Position numbers and translations under genes: made by a program. Positions 36,145-44,897 of a DNA stretch of 64,000 nt are shown piece by piece. Numbering within the stretch: position 1 is the stretch's first letter; each line of letters begins with the position of its first letter. The DNA is taken from contig JAGFNW010000017.1 in NCBI GenBank assembly GCA_017592665.1, positions 62,001 through 126,000 of the forward strand. The letters are read 5' to 3'. The DNA is from Streptosporangiaceae bacterium NEAU-GS5 (GTDB taxonomy: Bacteria > Actinomycetota > Actinomycetes > Streptosporangiales > Streptosporangiaceae). The notes beneath the pieces are model-generated. The model ran no database searches, was not told where the DNA came from, and saw only the letters and a program-made list of their open reading frames with translations.

Positions 36145-38076
36145 TCAGCCGGTGAAAACGGTGGTGACGGCGACGAGGGCGCCCTGGTGGAAGCCCTCGA
36201 CGCGGATCTTGCCGGCCGAGATGACGCCGTCGACCGTGACCCGGGTCGGGGATTGCGTGATGTCCGCCGACTCGCGCGGGCGGTCGTCGACGTAGATGTC
36301 GACCCGGTCGATCTCGCGGGTGTCGAGGGTGACGAAGAGGCTGTCGTCGCCCACTTCGACTCCCACGTTGAGCCGATATTTCGGCATCCCGGCGAGAATG
36401 CGGCCCGCGTGCTCCATCAGATCAGGGTTGCCGTTGAGTACGTCGGCCCTGGTCATCAGGTGCCGCTCGGCCGGCTTCACGCCGAGGTCCTCCAGCGGCG
36501 TGCCGTCCGTCGTCTCCCCCACCCGCAGCATCCGCCGGATGGCCACCGACATGCTCGCCCCGCGCGGCAAGGCCTGATAGGGCGTGCCCGCGTCGCCGGA
36601 CAGGGCTTCCAGCAGATCGGTCTGCTCCACCACGTTGGCGCCGCCGGCGCCCGTGTTGTCCTCCGTGCCGAGGATGGTCCCGATCTTGTGATCGGCGAAC
36701 CCGGCCGCGAAGATGTCGGACGTCGAGTAGCAGCGCGCGTCCGTCACCAGCACGACCGGCCCGTGGTAAACCTGCCCGATCGCGTTGACCAGCCGCGTGG
36801 AGGTGAGCGCGATGGCGCCCGAGTAGACGGCGCCCGTCTCGACCGACTGCTCCATCGACTCTCGCCATGGGCCGAAGTTGTCCGGCGCCCGCAGGGCGAG
36901 GCGCAGGTTGAGCGGGGTGTTGACCATCTGGGCCGGCTCCGGCCTGATCGGGCGTGGCGTCAGGAACTGCAGCAGCGACTCCCCCGCCACGATGTGCCCG
37001 CCCGGGTTGCTCCGGATGTCGAGGATCAGCCCGTCCTCGGGCAGGGCGGCGAGCACGTTCAGGAAGTTGACCAGGTGCTGCCGGATGTCGAACGGCTCCA
37101 GGTGGAAACTGGTGATCCGAACATGCCCGAATGTCCCGGAGTCCGTCGTGACCGTACGCCAGAGGAACTGACCGGTCTGCGTGTAACCGGACGGGGACGC
37201 GGCGGCGGCCTTCGCCGGCGGGAAGAGATGGGCGTTGAGCGAGGCGATCCGCTCGCCCTCGAGGTCGACCCCGCGCGGGGCCTCGGCGTGCGGGGGCGGC
37301 GGCGCGACCGTGCGCTGCAGGACCAGCCACGGCATGCGGAGCTCGTCGGGCTTGCCGTCCGCGTTGAGGTAGGTGATCGTCACCCACTCCTCGTCGGGCG
37401 GCAGGAAGAACTGCATGGGCCGGGACGTCAGCGCGGCCAGCCCGCGCGAGTGCCGGGCGGCGAGGTTGCTGCCGGCGAACCGGTCGCCGTTGACGTCGAC
37501 GGCGCGGTCGATGGGGACGCCGTTCCAATGGGTGACGACCACGCCCTGCTTGAACGAGTCGGGCGTGTCGGCGGGGAACAGGCTCCGGTCGGATGTCCGG
37601 GAGACCAGATAGAGGTGCTCGCCGTGCTCGAAGAACTCCTCGATGGTGAACGGCAGGGCGGCCCCCGTGTCCGCGAACGGCGCGGGCAGCAGGTAGAGCG
37701 TGTGCAGATCGCGCACCGAGCTGAAGATGGACAGCATCTCCTTGTGGAACAGCCACTCGGGGTCGGCCGTGCCGGCGTCCTGCCGGTTGAGCCGGGCCTG
37801 CAGCAGCCGTAGCCGCTGGACCGGGTTGACGCCGTGCATGGCCACTTTCAGCGGCAGATGCGCGTAGTTCTGCTCCAGCAGGACCAGCGCCTGCCGGACG
37901 ATCGCCTTGCGCTCGTCGAGGGTCAGAATCCCCGCTGTGGCGAGGAATTCGCCGACCGTGAGCTGCGTCGGCACCCACATGGGCGGCGGCGCCGCGTCCG
38001 CGCCCAGCGTTCCCGGCTCGTACGCCCGTGCGGCCGCGACGATTTCGGCCGCGCTGACGAGTTCGTCGAATGGCAT
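36145..38076 (-). CDS. S41-family (tail-specific) peptidase
   Basis: 643 aa. Motifs: LDERKAIVRQALVLLEQNYA, DLHTLYLLPAP, LILDIRSNPGGHIVAGE and the catalytic region VTDARCYSTSDIFAAGFADH with a Ser; then KIGTILGTEDNTGAGG. A C-terminal beta domain follows. No signal peptide is visible, so it may act inside the cell or use another export route. ATG 38076. Confidence 0.85.
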   Translation of the reverse strand: MPFDELVSAAEIVAAARAYEPGTLGADAAPPPMWVPTQLTVGEFLATAGILTLDERKAIVRQALVLLEQNYAHLPLKVAMHGVNPVQRLRLLQARLNRQDAGTADPEWLFHKEMLSIFSSVRDLHTLYLLPAPFADTGAALPFTIEEFFEHGEHLYLVSRTSDRSLFPADTPDSFKQGVVVTHWNGVPIDRAVDVNGDRFAGSNLAARHSRGLAALTSRPMQFFLPPDEEWVTITYLNADGKPDELRMPWLVLQRTVAPPPPHAEAPRGVDLEGERIASLNAHLFPPAKAAAASPSGYTQTGQFLWRTVTTDSGTFGHVRITSFHLEPFDIRQHLVNFLNVLAALPEDGLILDIRSNPGGHIVAGESLLQFLTPRPIRPEPAQMVNTPLNLRLALRAPDNFGPWRESMEQSVETGAVYSGAIALTSTRLVNAIGQVYHGPVVLVTDARCYSTSDIFAAGFADHKIGTILGTEDNTGAGGANVVEQTDLLEALSGDAGTPYQALPRGASMSVAIRRMLRVGETTDGTPLEDLGVKPAERHLMTRADVLNGNPDLMEHAGRILAGMPKYRLNVGVEVGDDSLFVTLDTREIDRVDIYVDDRPRESADITQSPTRVTVDGVISAGKIRVEGFHQGALVAVTTVFTG

Positions 38077-38152
38077 TACGTGCGCTCCCCTCTTCTCGCA
38101 AGGATCTCAGCGTGGTGGCAGACGAGGGGTGCGGGCATCGGTAGCCCCCTAC

Positions 38153-39022
38153 TCAATTCAATGTGTTCCCGAGGAAGAAGTCTCGAAGCACCTCGCCGAC
38201 GCGCGCCGGGTCGCCGTCGTCGTCCGGGCCGCTGTGCCCGAGACCGGGGAACGTGACGCGCCCGGCCTGCGGGAGCACGGCCGACAGCGCGTCGAGGGCG
38301 GTGGCGAAGTAGGGCGGGCTGGTCGCTCCGCCGAGCAGGAGCACCTTCGCCTGGAGCGCCGCGTAGTCCGGCACGGTGTCCGCCATCTCCTGGACGATCT
38401 GCATGTCGTAACCCTCCGTGGGGACGAGGTCGGCGATCGGCACATCGTCGGGCGAAGGCTCGCGCTGGAGGCGCACGGCCAGGGACAGCCCCGGCACGAG
38501 CACCCACCGGGGAATCCGGCTCATCGCGGGGTCGACGCGGATCCCCTTCAAGGCCGTGACCATGGCCGACACGGTCCGGCCCGCGGCGATCTGACGGTGG
38601 TAGCGCGGCAGCCAGGCCGTAGGCACCGAGCCGTTGACGGACATCGGCGGGTCGTAGACGGCGACCCGGTCGAGCGCCGGCGTGGCGAGGGCCGTGCGCA
38701 GCGTCACGAGGCCGCCGCTGCTCAGGCCGAAGATCCGGGTGGCCCCGGTGGTGGCGACCAGCGCCTGGACGTCCCCGACCTCGCGCTGGACCGTGAAGCC
38801 GGCGCCGTGCGGGCCGCTGAGGCCGCGCCCGCGCCGGTCGGGCACGCAGACGGTGAAGTCGCCGGCCAGGGCGGCGGCGAGCTTCGTGAAGTGCTGCGCG
38901 GACTGCATGCCGCCGTGCACGACGATCACGACGGGGCCGCTTCCCCACGTGCGGTATCCGATGGTGGTCCCGTCGCTTGAGGTGACCCGACCCTTCCGGT
39001 AACCCGGGTACAGTGTTCGCAT
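38153..39022 (-). CDS. alpha/beta hydrolase
   Basis: 289 aa. HGG at IVVHGGMQSAQH, DRRGRGLSGPHG, nucleophile FGLSSGGLVTLR (Ser101), a late FPGLGHSGP with the catalytic His. Close relative of the degenerate hydrolase at 23173. Starts at ATG 39022; TTG at 39031 is possible. Divergent from a TetR gene. Confidence 0.87.
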   Translation of the reverse strand: MRTLYPGYRKGRVTSSDGTTIGYRTWGSGPVVIVVHGGMQSAQHFTKLAAALAGDFTVCVPDRRGRGLSGPHGAGFTVQREVGDVQALVATTGATRIFGLSSGGLVTLRTALATPALDRVAVYDPPMSVNGSVPTAWLPRYHRQIAAGRTVSAMVTALKGIRVDPAMSRIPRWVLVPGLSLAVRLQREPSPDDVPIADLVPTEGYDMQIVQEMADTVPDYAALQAKVLLLGGATSPPYFATALDALSAVLPQAGRVTFPGLGHSGPDDDGDPARVGEVLRDFFLGNTLN

Positions 39023-39058
39023 ATTCAGCAAGGTAACCTACTGCGTACACTGTTCGCA
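39005..39058. promoter_or_regulatory. TetR operator candidates, two sites
   Basis: Two related 17-bp sites with the core GTACA-n-TGTTCGCA: CGGGTACAGTGTTCGCA (39005-39021) and TGCGTACACTGTTCGCA (39042-39058). The second is a near-perfect palindrome; centres are 37 bp apart. Lies between the divergent hydrolase and TetR genes, the first overlapping the hydrolase start. Confidence 0.65.
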
Positions 39059-39077
39059 ATAAGAACCGAGGACGGCT

Positions 39078-39830
39078 GTGACATCCGTTGACGACACCTC
39101 TCCCAGCGGCGCCTCCGCGCCGCGGCTGCCGATCTGGATGCGGCCGGAAAGGGCCGCCCGTGGCCCGCGCCCGTCCCACAGCCGCGCCGACATCGCGGCC
39201 GCCGGTGTACGGCTCGCCGACGCCGACGGCATCGAGGGCGTGTCGCTGCGGCGGGTCGCCGCCGAGCTCGGCACCGGCACGACGACCCTGTATCGCTACA
39301 TCCTCAGCAAGGACGAGCTGTTCGACCTGATGATCGACAGCGTGATGGGGGAACAGGGGCCACCCGCACCGGCCGGAGACTGGCGGGCCGATCTCGTCGC
39401 CGTCGCCCGCGAGACCCGGGCCATGGTGCTGCGCCATCCGTGGCTCGCCGAGCTCCCCGCGACCCGGCCCGCGCTCGGGCCCAACAGCCTGGTCTGGCTC
39501 GAGGCGACGTACGCGTCGGCGGACGCGCAGGGCCTGGCTCCCGACGAGGTGATGGCGCAGGTCACGACCCTGCTGACGTTCGTGCGCGGACATGTGGCCG
39601 AAGAGCTGGCCGAGCGGCGGGCGGCGAGCCGCTCGGGCATGGACATGCGGACCTGGCTAGCCGCTCAGGCGCAATATGGAGAAATGATCTTCAATAGCGG
39701 CAGATATCCGCATCTGAGCCGGATGATGCTCGAAGCCGAGACCCCGCACGCCCCCGATCGCTTCGAACGCGCCTTCCGGCAGGGCCTGGCGCACATCCTC
39801 GACGGCATCGCGCGCCGCCGATCGGACTGA
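39078..39830 (+). CDS. TetR-family transcriptional regulator
   Basis: 250 aa from GTG 39078. HTH in SRADIAAAGVRLADADGIEG, RRVAAELGTGTTTLYRYI, with a TetR_C ligand domain. A ~30-residue N-terminal tail precedes the HTH. Likely repressor of the divergent hydrolase. Confidence 0.9.
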   Translation: MTSVDDTSPSGASAPRLPIWMRPERAARGPRPSHSRADIAAAGVRLADADGIEGVSLRRVAAELGTGTTTLYRYILSKDELFDLMIDSVMGEQGPPAPAGDWRADLVAVARETRAMVLRHPWLAELPATRPALGPNSLVWLEATYASADAQGLAPDEVMAQVTTLLTFVRGHVAEELAERRAASRSGMDMRTWLAAQAQYGEMIFNSGRYPHLSRMMLEAETPHAPDRFERAFRQGLAHILDGIARRRSD

Positions 39831-39833
39831 AGA

Positions 39834-40964
39834 TCAGGAGATCTTGGGAACGGCCCGCATGGCGACCCGCCGCCGCTGCCGCCTGACCCTGCGCACGAGG
39901 TCGGCCAGCACAATGAGGACGATGAGGCCGATCGTGCCCTTCACCGTCTGGTCCGTGGCGGCCTGGCGGAAGACGGCGCCGCCGAAGAGGATCCACAGGA
40001 GCACGGCGCAGGTCACGACGTTCAGCACGAGTTGCGCGCGCCTGGTCGCCGGCTCCCACCGGCCACGGATCAGGACGGCCGTCAGCAGCGCGATTCCCGC
40101 GATCATCACGGCGAGGACCACCGGTCCGCGCAGCCGGAGGAAGTCGTCGTCGTAGGCGAAGGCGGCGTACGCGGGGGCGCCGAGCCGCCCGCCGGACACC
40201 AGGTCGAGCGCCCCTGCCGGGTCGGCCAGGACGGCCGTGCCGGCGGCGAAGAAGACGACGGCGGACGCCGACCCGGAGCGGTTGACGGCGTCCCGCTCCT
40301 CGGGGCGCGGCTTCCACACGCCCGTGTCGGGCCACCGCCGCCGCGCCCACGCGGCCGCGCCGAACCACACGACGAGGATGCCCGGCCAGATCAGGGCCGG
40401 CAGGCCGACCGAGAAGTAGAAGTCGCGCAGCACGAGCAGCCCGTCGCCGACCGACGCCGGCCGATGCTGGAACGCGTTGAGCAGGCCGATGACCCAGATC
40501 AGCGCGACGCCGATCACCGAAGCCTTGAGGAACGTCCGCGAGTCGGCGGGATCGATGATCGTGATGGTCGGCTGATAGCGCGCCGCCACATCCGCCGGCC
40601 GCCCGAAGGCCGTCAGCAACGCCGGCGCCTCGCCCGCTTCCGCCCCGCCCGCCTCGGCCGTGCTCGCCCCCGCTTCCGCTGCACCCGCTTCCTTTGTGCT
40701 CGCCGCCGCTTCGGCCTTGGCGTCGTTGAGTCCGCGCCAACTTCTGATCAGGCGCTGATAGAGCTGCTCGCCCTGCGGGCTGAGCCGGTAGTAGCGGCGG
40801 GGCTGACCCTGGCCGGTGCGCCACTCGCTCTGCAGCACCTCCTGCGACTCCAGCCGCCGCAGAAGCGGATAGAGCGTGCCCTCCTCCACGGGCAGCCCGT
40901 GGTCGGCCAGCGCCTGCCGCAGCTCATAGCCATAACGGGACGTGCGCAGCTGCGGCAGCGCCAG
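39834..40964 (-). CDS. PadR-like winged helix fused to a membrane domain, start unclear
   Basis: PadR signature: RYGYELRQALADHGLPVEEG, TLYPLLRRLESQ, RRYYRLSPQGEQLYQRL, then a spacer and five to six membrane segments (VALIWVIGLLNAF, ALIWPGILVVWFGAAAW, VVFFAAGTAVLADP, VLAVMIAGIALLTAVLI, VLNVVTCAVLLWILFG, IGLIVLIVLADLVRR). The first residues of the wing-helix are in frame back to a CTG at about 40964 but there is no ATG/GTG/TTG; the first standard codon is GTG 40889, which cuts the domain. A frameshift or truncated N-terminus is possible. Confidence 0.65.
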   Translation of the reverse strand: MALPQLRTSRYGYELRQALADHGLPVEEGTLYPLLRRLESQEVLQSEWRTGQGQPRRYYRLSPQGEQLYQRLIRSWRGLNDAKAEAAASTKEAGAAEAGASTAEAGGAEAGEAPALLTAFGRPADVAARYQPTITIIDPADSRTFLKASVIGVALIWVIGLLNAFQHRPASVGDGLLVLRDFYFSVGLPALIWPGILVVWFGAAAWARRRWPDTGVWKPRPEERDAVNRSGSASAVVFFAAGTAVLADPAGALDLVSGGRLGAPAYAAFAYDDDFLRLRGPVVLAVMIAGIALLTAVLIRGRWEPATRRAQLVLNVVTCAVLLWILFGGAVFRQAATDQTVKGTIGLIVLIVLADLVRRVRRQRRRVAMRAVPKIS

Positions 40965-41012
40965 GTCTGATGGCCGCCAGCGTCACACGGCCGTGCGGAC
41001 GACGATGGAGGC

Positions 41013-41513
41013 ATGGAATTCGAGATCAGGGCCATCGACCCCACCGTGGTGAAGGAGTTGCTCGACACCGACGACGCCGGCCGCGAGCCCCGGTTCATGA
41101 TCGACGAATCGGGCGGCAGCCCGCTGCGCTGCTGCCTGGCCAAGGCCGCGCCGGGTGAGCGGATCGCGCTGCTCAGCTACGCGCCGCTGCGCCGCTGGGC
41201 GGCCGAGACGGGCGCGGACCCGGGTCCGTACGACGAGCAGGGGCCGATCTTCGTCCATGCCGGGACCTGCCCGGGGCCCCAGACGAGCGGCTGGCCCGCC
41301 GCGCACGCCGGATCCAGCCGGGTGCTGCGCGCCTACGGCACCGCGGGCGCGATCCTCGGCGGCACGCTGCTCCCGGCCGGACATGACCCGGCCGAGGCGA
41401 CCCAGGCGATCCACACCATGCTGGCCGACCCGCAAGTCGCCCTCATCCACGTACGGGCCCTCGAATACGGCTGCTTCCAGTTCGAGATCCGCCCGGCCGA
41501 GCCGCGCGCCTGA
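41013..41513 (+). CDS. DUF1203 protein
   Basis: 166 aa. GREPRFMIDESGGSPLRCCL, GERIALLSYAPLRRWAAETG, FVHAGTCPGPQ and YGCFQFEIRPAE are conserved features of the DUF1203 family, whose function is unknown. ATG 41013. The stop is 2 bases from that of the convergent LLM gene. Confidence 0.83.
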   Translation: MEFEIRAIDPTVVKELLDTDDAGREPRFMIDESGGSPLRCCLAKAAPGERIALLSYAPLRRWAAETGADPGPYDEQGPIFVHAGTCPGPQTSGWPAAHAGSSRVLRAYGTAGAILGGTLLPAGHDPAEATQAIHTMLADPQVALIHVRALEYGCFQFEIRPAEPRA

Positions 41514-41515
41514 GC

Positions 41516-42403
41516 TCAGGTGGCGGCCAGGCGCGGCAGGACGTCGGTGGCGACGGCATCGAGAACGGCCTCGTCACCGGCGAACCATCCCTCGGCGCGC
41601 GGCCAGTACGTGATGGCGTCGGTGAATCCGCACTCGGCCGCGCGGCCCAGCGCGTCGGCGAAGAACTCGGCGCTCGACAGCGAATACACGGGGCAGGCTG
41701 GATCCAGCACCAGATAGCGGTCGATCGTTTCCGGCGCACGGCCGGCCGCATCCAGGACGTCGTCGAAACGGCACGCCGCGTCGATCACGCTGCGCCACCA
41801 GCCGTCCACGTCGTCCGAACGCGTGCCGGTGGTCACCCAGCCGGAGCCGAAACGCGCGGCCAGGCGCATGGACCTCGGCCCGGTGGCGGCGACCACGAAC
41901 GGCGTCCGCGGCGCCTGCACGCAGCCGGGCGTGCCGCGCGCGTCGGCCACCGCGTAGTGCTCGCCGCTCCAGGTGACCTGCTCGCCGCGCAGGATGCGGT
42001 CGAGCAGCGTCAGGAACTCGGCGAAGCGGTCCACCCGGGCCCGCGGGCTCAGCGGCTCCTGGCCGAGCACCTGGGTGTCGTATCCGGCCACGCCGCCGGC
42101 GCCCACGCCCAGCACGAACCGGCCGCCGCTGATGTCGTCGAGCGCGGTCACCTCACGCGCGAAATGGGCGGGATGCCGGAAGTTGGGCGAGGCGACCATG
42201 GTGCCCAGCCGGATCCGGGACGTGGCGACCGCGGCGGCCGTCAGCGTGGGGACGGCGTCGAACCACGGTCCGTCGATGAGGTCGCGCCAGCCGATGTGGT
42301 CGTACGTCCAGGCGTGCGCGAACCCATGCTCCTCGGCCAGCCGCCAGCGCCGGGCGGCGGTCCGCCACCGCTCGTCCGCGAGAATCACGATCCCTGCCCT
42401 CAT
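41516..42403 (-). CDS. F420-type LLM-class oxidoreductase
   Basis: 295 aa (ATG 42403). WTYDHIGWRDLIDGPWFDAV, IRLGTMVASPNFRHPAHFAR, GGRFVLGVGAGG and FVVAATGPRSMRLAARFG are the usual luciferase-like motifs. Probably F420-dependent; substrate unknown. Third gene of the carrier/USP/LLM operon. Confidence 0.87.
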   Translation of the reverse strand: MRAGIVILADERWRTAARRWRLAEEHGFAHAWTYDHIGWRDLIDGPWFDAVPTLTAAAVATSRIRLGTMVASPNFRHPAHFAREVTALDDISGGRFVLGVGAGGVAGYDTQVLGQEPLSPRARVDRFAEFLTLLDRILRGEQVTWSGEHYAVADARGTPGCVQAPRTPFVVAATGPRSMRLAARFGSGWVTTGTRSDDVDGWWRSVIDAACRFDDVLDAAGRAPETIDRYLVLDPACPVYSLSSAEFFADALGRAAECGFTDAITYWPRAEGWFAGDEAVLDAVATDVLPRLAAT

Positions 42404-42408
42404 AGCAC

Positions 42409-42912
42409 TCAGGACGATACGCCCGGTGGGTGCGGCGGCGGTGGAGGCGGGGGCGGGTCCGGTGGCAGGGCCGACGGCGGCGTGTCGGGCCAGACGAGCA
42501 GGACCTGGCAGGACGCGTGGTCCAGGACGAACCGGCTGACGTGGCCGATGCTGCGCGGACCGAGCCGGACGTGGTCGCCGTCCCTGGCCAGGACGAGCAG
42601 GTCGGCGCCGGCGCAGGCGGCGAGGACCTGCCGCGCGGGACGCCCGATTTGGGCAAGGCGTTCGGCGGAGCGGCCGAGACGGCCCTCGGCCGCGGCCAGC
42701 AGGGCCTGCTGGGCGGCGAGCAGTTCGCGGCGCGCGGCGGTGTCCGTCCCGGGCGCGGCCCGGCCCAGCAGCCCCGCTCGCGCGCCACTGACCGCCTCGA
42801 CCACGCCTTCGTCGATGACGTGCAGCAACGTGACCGACGCCGCCGGCAGATCCCGGGCGGCGTCCACGCACGCCTGCCAGGTCGCCTCGACCAACCAGAC
42901 AATGATCTTCAT
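42409..42912 (-). CDS. universal stress protein (UspA-like)
   Basis: 167 aa. VTLLHVIDEGV, ADLLVLARDG, GSIGHVSRFVLDHASCQVLL fit the UspA fold, with the C-terminal nucleotide-type motif partly changed. It ends in an unusual run of Pro residues. ATG 42912; 5 bases separate it from the LLM gene. Confidence 0.82.
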   Translation of the reverse strand: MKIIVWLVEATWQACVDAARDLPAASVTLLHVIDEGVVEAVSGARAGLLGRAAPGTDTAARRELLAAQQALLAAAEGRLGRSAERLAQIGRPARQVLAACAGADLLVLARDGDHVRLGPRSIGHVSRFVLDHASCQVLLVWPDTPPSALPPDPPPPPPPPHPPGVSS

Positions 42913-42926
42913 GGCTCACCTACCCC

Positions 42927-44171
42927 TCAGGACGTTCCCGAGATTCCCAGGCCCACCCACAGCGCCGCCACCCCGGCGATCAATCCTGCCGACACGGTGA
43001 GCACCCCGAGCCGCAGGAACTCCCCCGCTACCGGCGGATGGTCACGGGCGTGCAGGATCCGCCGCCACAGCAGCGTGGCCAGCGAGCCGACGTAGGTCAG
43101 GTTGGGGCCGATGTTGACGCCCAGCAACACGGCGAGGACGAGGCCCGGCTCGTGCGCCACCAGCGGCACGAGCATCAGGGTCGCCGGAAGGTTGTTGAGC
43201 AGGTTGGCCAGCACGGCCGCCACGACCGCGGCGACCAGGAGGCCGGGCAGATCGGACTGGCCGGGCATCAGCCGGCCCACGGCCGTGCCGATGGGGCCGA
43301 CCCTGACCGCGTAGACCACCACGCCGAGCGCCAGGACGAAGCCGCAGAAGGGCAGATTCGCCGCGCGCACGAGCCCGGCCGCCTCGGCCGACGGCGCGCG
43401 CCGCAGCCGGGGCGCGACCAGCACGAGCGCTCCCACGGCGGCCACCCACGCAGGATGCACGCCGAACGGCTCGGCCACTGCGAAGCCGGCGAGCGTGGCC
43501 GCCATCACCGATAGCGCATATCGCGGGGAGCGTCCCTTTCCCGGCGCAGGCTCAGGCGGCCGCGCGGGCGGAGTGGACAGGTCGTCGGCGAACGCCTTCC
43601 GGAAGATCACGTATTCGACCGCGATCACCGCCAGCCAGGGCAGCGCCATCACCCCGGCGAAGCGCAGGAACGTCAGCCCGCTGGCGGTGAAGGCCAGCAG
43701 GTTGGTCAGGTTGGACACCGGCAGCAGCAGCGAGGCCGAGTTGGCGAGGTGCGCGCACGCGTACACGTGCGGCTTGGCCCGTACGCCGAGGCCGGTGGCC
43801 GTGACCAGCACCACGGGAGTCAGCAGCACCACCGTGGCGTCAAGACTCAGCGCCGCGGTGATGACGGAGGCGACCACGAACACGAGGCTCAGCAGCCGCC
43901 GCGGCGAGCCCCGGCTGAGCCGGCCGGCCACCTGGCCCGCGTAGGCGAACACCCCGTTCTCGTCGGCCACATGGGCGAGGACCAGCACGGCGGCGAGGAA
44001 GGCGACCGTCGGACCGAGCGCCGCCAGCTCGCGGCCGGCGTCGCGCCAGGGCGCCAGGCCGAGGAGGACCACCAGGAGCGCTCCCGGCGCCGCGGCCACC
44101 ACCTCCGGCAGGCCTCGCGGACGGACCACCGCGAACGCCAGAACCCCGGCCAGGACGAGCACGGCGATCAC
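42927..44171 (-). CDS. ArsB/SLC13-like ion transporter
   Basis: 414 aa with about 11 membrane segments. LNNLPATLMLVPL and GVNIGPNLTYVGSLATLLW match ArsB / Na+-dicarboxylate symporter (SLC13) motifs; a second SN-rich repeat is HLANSASLLLPVSNLTN. GTG 44171 is chosen, with GAGG at fitting distance; TTG 44180 is possible. Substrate could be arsenite or an organic acid. Confidence 0.8.
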   Translation of the reverse strand: MIAVLVLAGVLAFAVVRPRGLPEVVAAAPGALLVVLLGLAPWRDAGRELAALGPTVAFLAAVLVLAHVADENGVFAYAGQVAGRLSRGSPRRLLSLVFVVASVITAALSLDATVVLLTPVVLVTATGLGVRAKPHVYACAHLANSASLLLPVSNLTNLLAFTASGLTFLRFAGVMALPWLAVIAVEYVIFRKAFADDLSTPPARPPEPAPGKGRSPRYALSVMAATLAGFAVAEPFGVHPAWVAAVGALVLVAPRLRRAPSAEAAGLVRAANLPFCGFVLALGVVVYAVRVGPIGTAVGRLMPGQSDLPGLLVAAVVAAVLANLLNNLPATLMLVPLVAHEPGLVLAVLLGVNIGPNLTYVGSLATLLWRRILHARDHPPVAGEFLRLGVLTVSAGLIAGVAALWVGLGISGTS

Positions 44172-44331
44172 CGGGCCCAAACCTCGCTCACCCGCCCTCG
44201 CACACGACGCAGGCTATCGCGGGCGGCCACGGCGTTCACGGCGCACGACATGGAGTGCCACAAAACGGAACGCCTCGGAACCACATGGAACGCCTACCTA
44301 GATATCCGATATTCGACCTATTGAGGCGATC

Positions 44332-44880
44332 ATGTTGATAAGGGCGTCCAGCCATTCGATATTCGTGACCAACGGCCGTCCCGTGCGCGTGCGGCGGGCG
44401 TGCTGGGAGGACGTGGGCAAGGTCCGCGACTTCGTGGCCGGCATGTCCATGCGCAGCCAGGTGATGCGGTTCTTCACCGCCTTGCCCAATCCTTCCGAGC
44501 GCACGGTGCGGGCCATGGTGACCGTCGACGAGCGCCGCGACGCGCTCGTCGCCTTGCACGGCCGCGAGGTCGTCGGGCACGCCATGAGCTTCTACGGCCC
44601 GTCCGGGGACGTCGAGCTCGCCGTGGCGGTGACCGACGCCTGGCAGGGCCTCGGCCTCGGCACCCATCTGGTCCGGTGCCTGGTGCGCAAGGCCGCCGCG
44701 CGCGGCGCCACCACGGTCGTCATGGACGCCCATGGCGAGAACCGGCAGGTGATCGCCATGATCCGCAAGCTGTGGCCGGAGGCGCGGATGCGGGTCGATT
44801 CGGGTTCGCTGGTGATCACCGCGCAGGTGCGGGACTGCCGGTTCCCCGGCGACGAGGAGGCCGAGGTGGCCGGCTCCTGA
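44332..44880 (+). CDS. GNAT-family N-acetyltransferase
   Basis: 182 aa. RPVRVRRACWEDVGKVRDFV, VVGHAMSFYGPSGDVELA and the acetyl-CoA loop AWQGLGLGTHLVRCLV. ATG 44332 with GAGG upstream. Substrate unknown. Confidence 0.82.
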   Translation: MLIRASSHSIFVTNGRPVRVRRACWEDVGKVRDFVAGMSMRSQVMRFFTALPNPSERTVRAMVTVDERRDALVALHGREVVGHAMSFYGPSGDVELAVAVTDAWQGLGLGTHLVRCLVRKAAARGATTVVMDAHGENRQVIAMIRKLWPEARMRVDSGSLVITAQVRDCRFPGDEEAEVAGS

Positions 44881-44897
44881 TCGGCGCTGATCGGCTC

